From: Verrucomicrobia bacterium TMED40
GTDB taxonomy: Bacteria > Verrucomicrobiota > Verrucomicrobiia > Opitutales > Seribacteraceae
Length of the DNA stretch: 10,717 bases
NCBI GenBank assembly: GCA_002167605.1
Contig: NHCT01000007.1
Coordinates: 16,623-27,339 of the forward strand
Reading direction: 5' to 3'
Below the pieces are notes generated by a model. The model worked only from the letters and a program-made list of their open reading frames with translations, did no database searches and had not been told where the DNA came from. Positions 7,197-10,717 of the stretch are shown one piece after another; the stretch's first letter is position 1; each line of letters begins with the position of its first letter. The translations under genes and the position numbers were made by a program.

Positions 7197-8435
7197 ATGT
7201 CCAAATTCAGACCTTTTCGAGCGTTTCGCCCAGTTCCTTCCAATGCCAAGCAAGTGGCTTCCCGCCCTTATGATGTGCTTGATTCAAACGAGGCACGCGA
7301 GGAGGCGAAGGATAACCCGATTTCCTTCCTTCGGGTTATTAAACCAGAAATCGATCTTCTCCCGACTGTAGATCCTTATGGTGAAGAGGTGTATTGGCAG
7401 GGCTTGGCTAAGTTAAATGAACTCAAAGAGCAGGGAATCCTTGTTCAGGACAAGGATGCTTATTTCTACATTTATCGGTTAACTATGGATGGCCGTAGTC
7501 AAACGGGTATCGTGGGTTGTTGCGATTACCAGGAGTACTATGATGAAAGTATTAAAAAGCATGAACTCACGCGTACCGCTAAGGAAAATGATAGAGTCAG
7601 GCATGTCGAGACTCAGAATGCCAACGCGGAACCAGTGTTTTTCTCCTATCGAGGCGATGTCCGAATTGACGACTTGGTTAGTCAAGTCACCAACTCCGCT
7701 GTCGAGTACGATTTTATTGCTGATGATGGAATCAGGCATGAGTTGTGGGTGGTTCGCGATCCTTCTCTGATTCAGGGTATTGAAAAAAGTTTTTCAACCA
7801 TTTCTGCCCTTTATGTTGCCGATGGGCACCATCGAACTGCTGCTGCCGCACGAGTCGGCCAAATGAGAAAGGAGAACAATCCTGAGCACAATGGCGAAGA
7901 GGAATACAATTTTTTTATGGCGGTGCTTTTTCCTGATGATCAGTTAAAGATTTTTGATTACAACCGCGTCGTTCGAGACCTTAATGGTCGGTCGCAAGAT
8001 GATTTTCTTTCGGATTTGAGAGAGAGTTTTGAAATCTCTTCTCTTGATCAACCCCAGTCGCCAAGAGAAAGGGGAATGTTTTCGATGTATCTTGGCGGAG
8101 ATTGGTATTTGCTCAAAGCAAAGAAGAAAAAAGTAACTTCAAGCCCCAAAGAGGAATTGGATGTTACCTATCTGTCAGATGAAGTTTTGGAGCCTATCTT
8201 AGGTATCACTGATTTGAGAAAGGATCTTCGGATAGATTTTGTTGGTGGAATCAGGGGTCTTTCGGAATTGGAAAAACGGGTGGATTCCGGAGAAATGGCG
8301 GTGGCGTTTGCTCTCTTTCCTGTTTCAATGGATGAATTGCTTGCGATTGCCGATGCGGGTGAGATCATGCCACCCAAAACAACTTGGTTCGAACCAAAGC
8401 TAAGAAGCGGACTTTTTATTCACGATTTGGAGTGA
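7197..8435 (+). CDS. DUF1015 family protein with DGHHR motif
   Basis: This is a full-length member (412 residues) of the widespread DUF1015 family, predicted cytoplasmic, with no signal peptide or membrane segment. Family landmarks are the N-terminal FRPFRAFRPVP and RPYDVLDSNEAR (residues 4-34), the KHELTRTAKENDRVRHVE block (121-138), the hallmark ALYVADGHHRTAAAARV (204-220), and the C-terminal MPPKTTWFEPKLRSGLFIHD (391-410). DGHHR recalls the D/N-G-x-H-R motif of ParB/sulfiredoxin-fold proteins, where it binds nucleotide and, in SbnI and SerK, phosphorylates free serine. In other genomes the gene often neighbours serine biosynthesis genes, as I recall. A kinase role is a hypothesis only, and no serine gene lies here. 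The start is fixed by the family's N-terminal motif. The gene is 45 bases after csrA with no Shine-Dalgarno site. A 9-bp hairpin lies inside it. Confidence 0.9.
   Translation: MSKFRPFRAFRPVPSNAKQVASRPYDVLDSNEAREEAKDNPISFLRVIKPEIDLLPTVDPYGEEVYWQGLAKLNELKEQGILVQDKDAYFYIYRLTMDGRSQTGIVGCCDYQEYYDESIKKHELTRTAKENDRVRHVETQNANAEPVFFSYRGDVRIDDLVSQVTNSAVEYDFIADDGIRHELWVVRDPSLIQGIEKSFSTISALYVADGHHRTAAAARVGQMRKENNPEHNGEEEYNFFMAVLFPDDQLKIFDYNRVVRDLNGRSQDDFLSDLRESFEISSLDQPQSPRERGMFSMYLGGDWYLLKAKKKKVTSSPKEELDVTYLSDEVLEPILGITDLRKDLRIDFVGGIRGLSELEKRVDSGEMAVAFALFPVSMDELLAIADAGEIMPPKTTWFEPKLRSGLFIHDLE
7311..7340 (+). repeat. Perfect inverted repeat within the DUF1015 gene
   Basis: ATAACCCGA at 7312-7320 is the exact reverse complement of TCGGGTTAT at 7331-7339, with a pyrimidine-rich loop of 10 bases and a possible extra G-U pair at 7311/7340. 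It lies about 115 bases after the start codon, in codons for a conserved DNPISFLRV segment. No U-tract follows, so it is not a standard terminator. Chance occurrence is quite possible in 10 kb. Confidence 0.35.
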
Positions 8436-8518
8436 TCCGTCATTTGCAAGGCCAAGGAGATCTTGTTTCCTTTCGCATTGTGTAAGTCCAATGATCAAGG
8501 CAATTTCATAGGAGTTAC
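8436..8518 (+). promoter_or_regulatory. Largest intergenic gap, with Shine-Dalgarno site for the glycosyltransferase gene
   Basis: This 83-base gap is the largest in the window and the natural place for a promoter of the downstream three-gene set. I could not identify a convincing -35/-10 pair or a terminator. A short stem, AAGGA at 8454-8458 against TCCTT at 8468-8472, has no U-tract. TAGGAG at 8509-8514, 4 bases before the ATG, is the clearest Shine-Dalgarno site in the window and supports the chosen start of the next gene. Confidence 0.45.
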
Positions 8519-9628
8519 ATGAAGTTGCTTATTTTAAGTTCATCCACCGGAGGCGGGCATGATATGCGTGCGAGTGCTCTTTTGAATGGGTGGAATGATC
8601 ATGGTCACGAGGGGTGCATTAGTCGTCCGTTAGACGACGGTTTTTTGGCTTATAGAATGGGTGCCGAGTTCTATAATCTTATTCAGGTAAAGATGCCATG
8701 GTTTCATCAGTTTTATTTTAGGTTTTTGGAATACGCGAACTTGCACCGCCGTGCTTCGACAATCCTGGGAACTTCCCGTTTTCAGCAACAGGTTAGAAAC
8801 TTTTGTCCAGATCTTGTTTTAAGTGTCCATGCTCATCTTAATCATGGTTTTTTTGATTTGGTATCCAAAGCTTCCTCTAAGTCTTTGAAATCGATCGTAT
8901 ATTGTGGAGAACTGGCAGATGGACCCGGATTCAGTAGGCACTGGATAAACCCTAAAGTTGATCTTTTTGTAGGCCCCACTTCTGAAACCTGTGATGCTGC
9001 AGTTAAAAGAGGAATGTCTACAGAAAAGGTGAAGAATTGTGGTCTACTTCTTAGAAGCCCATTCTATGCGAAATTGGATGAGTGCAAGAGAGTCTCCTGT
9101 CTCAAAGACTTAAAGATCGATTCTTCGCAGCCTTTTCTGCTTTTGGCAACGGGTGCCAATGGAGCCAATCGACATTTGGAGATTTGCCGAAGGTTGGCGG
9201 AGGCACGCATAAATATTCCAGTTGTTGCTCTCTGTGGAAACGACTTAGGTTTAAAAAGAAAACTTACTGAATTCGACCAAAATCAGGGCTTAAGGGTTCT
9301 GGCCTTACCCAAAATGGGAGGTGAGCAAATGTTTCATTTGTTACACAGCGCTTTATGTATGGTTGGCAGACCGGGTGCTGGTCTGACTTCAGAGGCGCTA
9401 GCCTGTGGTACACCTATGGTTTTCGACCTTTCTCGCGGGGTGATGCCTCAAGAGAGCAATAACCTGAACTTTTGGAAAAGTAGAGGAGAGGGCGTTTTGA
9501 CGATGAACGACCCGAATCTTCTTCCGAATGTTCTGGGGCAAAAGATTCCCAGTATCCGAATTGAGCTACCATCCTCACCGAGTGAATTGATTCTTTTACT
9601 GGAAGCATTGGGGTCAAGGGATGACTGA
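8519..9628 (+). CDS. MGDG synthase/UgtP-like glycosyltransferase (GT28 type, GT-B fold)
   Basis: The family transfers a hexose from a nucleotide sugar to a lipid acceptor such as diacylglycerol, at the inner membrane face (UgtP, plant MGD1); MurG is a more distant relative. Here the N-terminal domain opens with LLILSSSTGGGHDMRASALL (residues 3-22), the glycine loop of the MGDG-synthase domain. PDLVLSVHAHLNHG (97-110) and FVGPTSETCDAAVKRGM (150-166) follow. The C-terminal domain starts at about 200, with FLLLATGANGANRHLEICRRL-type loop residues at 206-226. The donor-sugar site is GRPGAGLTSEALACGTPMVF (283-302), followed by MPQESNN (309-315), matching the PGG-x-T-x-x-EAL and Q-E-x-x-N signature of UgtP relatives. 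Length (369) is normal. No transmembrane helix is evident, so peripheral membrane association is likely. The acceptor cannot be told from sequence. The next gene overlaps its end by 8 bases. Confidence 0.85.
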   Translation: MKLLILSSSTGGGHDMRASALLNGWNDHGHEGCISRPLDDGFLAYRMGAEFYNLIQVKMPWFHQFYFRFLEYANLHRRASTILGTSRFQQQVRNFCPDLVLSVHAHLNHGFFDLVSKASSKSLKSIVYCGELADGPGFSRHWINPKVDLFVGPTSETCDAAVKRGMSTEKVKNCGLLLRSPFYAKLDECKRVSCLKDLKIDSSQPFLLLATGANGANRHLEICRRLAEARINIPVVALCGNDLGLKRKLTEFDQNQGLRVLALPKMGGEQMFHLLHSALCMVGRPGAGLTSEALACGTPMVFDLSRGVMPQESNNLNFWKSRGEGVLTMNDPNLLPNVLGQKIPSIRIELPSSPSELILLLEALGSRDD

Positions 9629-10313
9629 ATTAGACAAAACCCAAGTAAAGGCCTGGGCGTTGGCCCGTTCGATTTTCGGGGCGAACCAGACCATGTGTGA
9701 GGGCAACCACATTGCCAATTGCTTTTCTCCCCAATTCCCTTTCAACGACTCCATTCATCTAAGTTCCAACGGTGGTCTGCAGTTTTCATACTCTTCCTTG
9801 GACAAGTTGGTCGGGCAGGGATTTGCCTTTCCCAAGGTGAAATCTTTTTTCATTTCTCCGGTACTTTGCTTTAAAAGTATGGTTGCTCTTTTAAAAATCA
9901 AGGGCCTATACAGCCAAATTCATCCCAGTTTCAATCAGGTTAGGGCTATTTTTCGTGCCAGTGTTGAGGCCACTCTTGCTTTCGCTAACCATTATTCTCC
10001 AGCACGGGAAATACTTGAAGGCGAGAAGGGAAGGATATCCTTTATGATTGATGGACTTGGGGGAATCTTAAATGTTGGGCAAAACCAAAAGGGACTTTGG
10101 GCGGTTATCGAGACTTCCACCGATGAGAAAGCTAGCGTAATCTTGATCTTTCAAGACCTAGAATACGCTCTTCTTTCTGCCTTAGGCAAAACCAACCATT
10201 TGACAGATCCGGTCATTGGTAAATTTGCTCTTCATGGGAGAATCACTTTGATCGAAAAATTTGGCTTTGTATCCAGGCTTGCTTTAAATGATCTTCCAAC
10301 ACCTAAACGATGA
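9621..10313 (+). CDS. Uncharacterised protein with possible SCP2-like C-terminal domain
   Basis: I do not firmly recognise this 230-residue protein. Residues 1-135 are unlike any family I can name; they contain hydrophobic stretches (75-95) but no clear signal peptide or membrane helix. Residues 136-224 look like a sterol-carrier-protein-2/SCP2-like fold. GRISFMIDG is a beta pair, ASVILIFQDLEYALLSALGK is a strand plus helix in the style of SCP2 V-x-L-x-F-x-D, and IGKFALHGRITLIEKFGFVS resembles the G-K-x-x-x-x-G-x-x-x-L turn. SCP2 domains bind lipid acyl chains or CoA esters. The ATG overlaps the glycosyltransferase stop (ATGACTGA), with GGGG at 9610-9613 as a plausible ribosome binding site, and the stop overlaps the next start by 4 bases. 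Translational coupling on both sides suggests it serves the same pathway, perhaps presenting a lipid substrate (inference). Confidence 0.6.
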   Translation: MTELDKTQVKAWALARSIFGANQTMCEGNHIANCFSPQFPFNDSIHLSSNGGLQFSYSSLDKLVGQGFAFPKVKSFFISPVLCFKSMVALLKIKGLYSQIHPSFNQVRAIFRASVEATLAFANHYSPAREILEGEKGRISFMIDGLGGILNVGQNQKGLWAVIETSTDEKASVILIFQDLEYALLSALGKTNHLTDPVIGKFALHGRITLIEKFGFVSRLALNDLPTPKR

Positions 10314-10717
10314 ATGATAGAACCCAATCGCAAAAGCTCTTTCTGCGAGCTCAAAAAGTGATTCCAGGCGGAATTTATGGGCATGTTTCTCCCGTCGCGG
10401 GATTGCCCGATTGCTTCCCGCATTATTGCAGAAAGGCCAAAGGTTATCTTTTTGAAGATGTAGATGGCAAGCAGTGGGTCGATTTTATGTGTGCCTACGG
10501 TGCAGTTTTACACGGCTATTCAAATGCGGAAATAGATGATGCGGTCCGGGAACAGCAAATCTCAGGATCGGTTTTTAATCAACCATCCAAAGTGATGGTC
10601 GAATTAGCCGAGGAACTCACCCAGTTGATCGATTTTGCCAATTGGTCAGTTTTTGCAAAGAACGGTTCGGATCTTACGACTTGGGCGATCAGATTGGCTC
10701 GGCAACATACACAAAGG
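10310..10717 (+). CDS. Class III PLP aminotransferase, glutamate-1-semialdehyde-aminotransferase-like, 3' truncated by window edge
   Basis: The frame is open from the ATG at 10310 to the last base, giving 136 residues. SQKLFLRAQKVIPGGIYGHV (7-26) matches the N-terminus of glutamate-1-semialdehyde 2,1-aminomutase and relatives. AKGYLFEDVDGKQWVDFM (43-60) and the GYSNAEIDDAV segment (69-79) follow. FAKNGSDLTTWAIRLAR (115-131) is the PLP-phosphate loop in the N-G-S-D form typical of HemL-like enzymes in sugar or secondary pathways, rather than the S-G-T-E-A form of true HemL. The catalytic lysine lies beyond the window. The start overlaps the upstream stop (ATGA) with no Shine-Dalgarno site, so reinitiation is likely. 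I favour an aminotransferase that modifies a sugar or lipid headgroup in the operon's pathway over haem synthesis; this is inference from the motif and neighbours. Confidence 0.85.
   Translation, partial: MNDRTQSQKLFLRAQKVIPGGIYGHVSPVAGLPDCFPHYCRKAKGYLFEDVDGKQWVDFMCAYGAVLHGYSNAEIDDAVREQQISGSVFNQPSKVMVELAEELTQLIDFANWSVFAKNGSDLTTWAIRLARQHTQR

Noticed and set aside
8454-8472. Possible terminator after the DUF1015 gene
   Set aside because: The stem is only five base pairs, with no following T-run.
8481-8519. TGTAA/TTACA pairing that might hide the glycosyltransferase ribosome binding site, with GGAG as a CsrA site
   Set aside because: The stem is five base pairs across a loop of about 29 bases, and the GGA lacks the preceding A-N core and any second site.

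Overview
This window looks like a chromosomal piece of a motile Gram-negative bacterium with moderate-to-low G+C. A marine member of the Verrucomicrobiota (Opitutae/Puniceicoccaceae type) is my best guess, from the style of the DUF1015 and FlgL proteins and the scarcity of Shine-Dalgarno sites. That assignment is an impression, not a demonstrated result. All seven genes lie on the + strand and are tightly packed. No gene-free stretch exceeds 100 bases, and I see no RNA genes, mobile elements or CRISPR arrays.

Left part (1-7151), flagellar block: the 3' part of flgK, then flgL, fliW and csrA, with gaps of 2, 15 and 19 bases. FlgK and FlgL form the hook-filament junction. FliW and CsrA form the partner switch that ties flagellin export to flagellin translation. 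The order flgK-flgL-fliW-csrA resembles the Bacillus subtilis locus, but no flagellin gene follows here. The striking point is size. FlgL is 1114 residues, about three times the usual length. FlgK has 1000 residues visible and lacks only its first hundred or so. Both keep normal export and assembly ends and carry very large central insertions. These insertions are built from shared repeat types: short aromatic beta modules that resemble carbohydrate-binding module 5/12 (chitin-binding type) sequences, and a glycine-rich beta module of a kind I associate with phage tail proteins. The junction proteins seem to have been turned into modular, probably adhesive or glycan-binding, surface structures.

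Middle (7197-8435): a complete DUF1015 protein with its hallmark DGHHR motif; its function is not established.

Right part (8519-10717): a tight set of three overlapping genes. They encode an MGDG-synthase/UgtP-like glycosyltransferase, a protein whose C-terminal half resembles an SCP2-like lipid-binding fold, and the N-terminal part of a glutamate-1-semialdehyde-aminotransferase-like PLP enzyme that runs off the right edge. Overlaps of 8 and 4 bases suggest translational coupling and a common pathway, possibly glycolipid or envelope glycan synthesis (inference).
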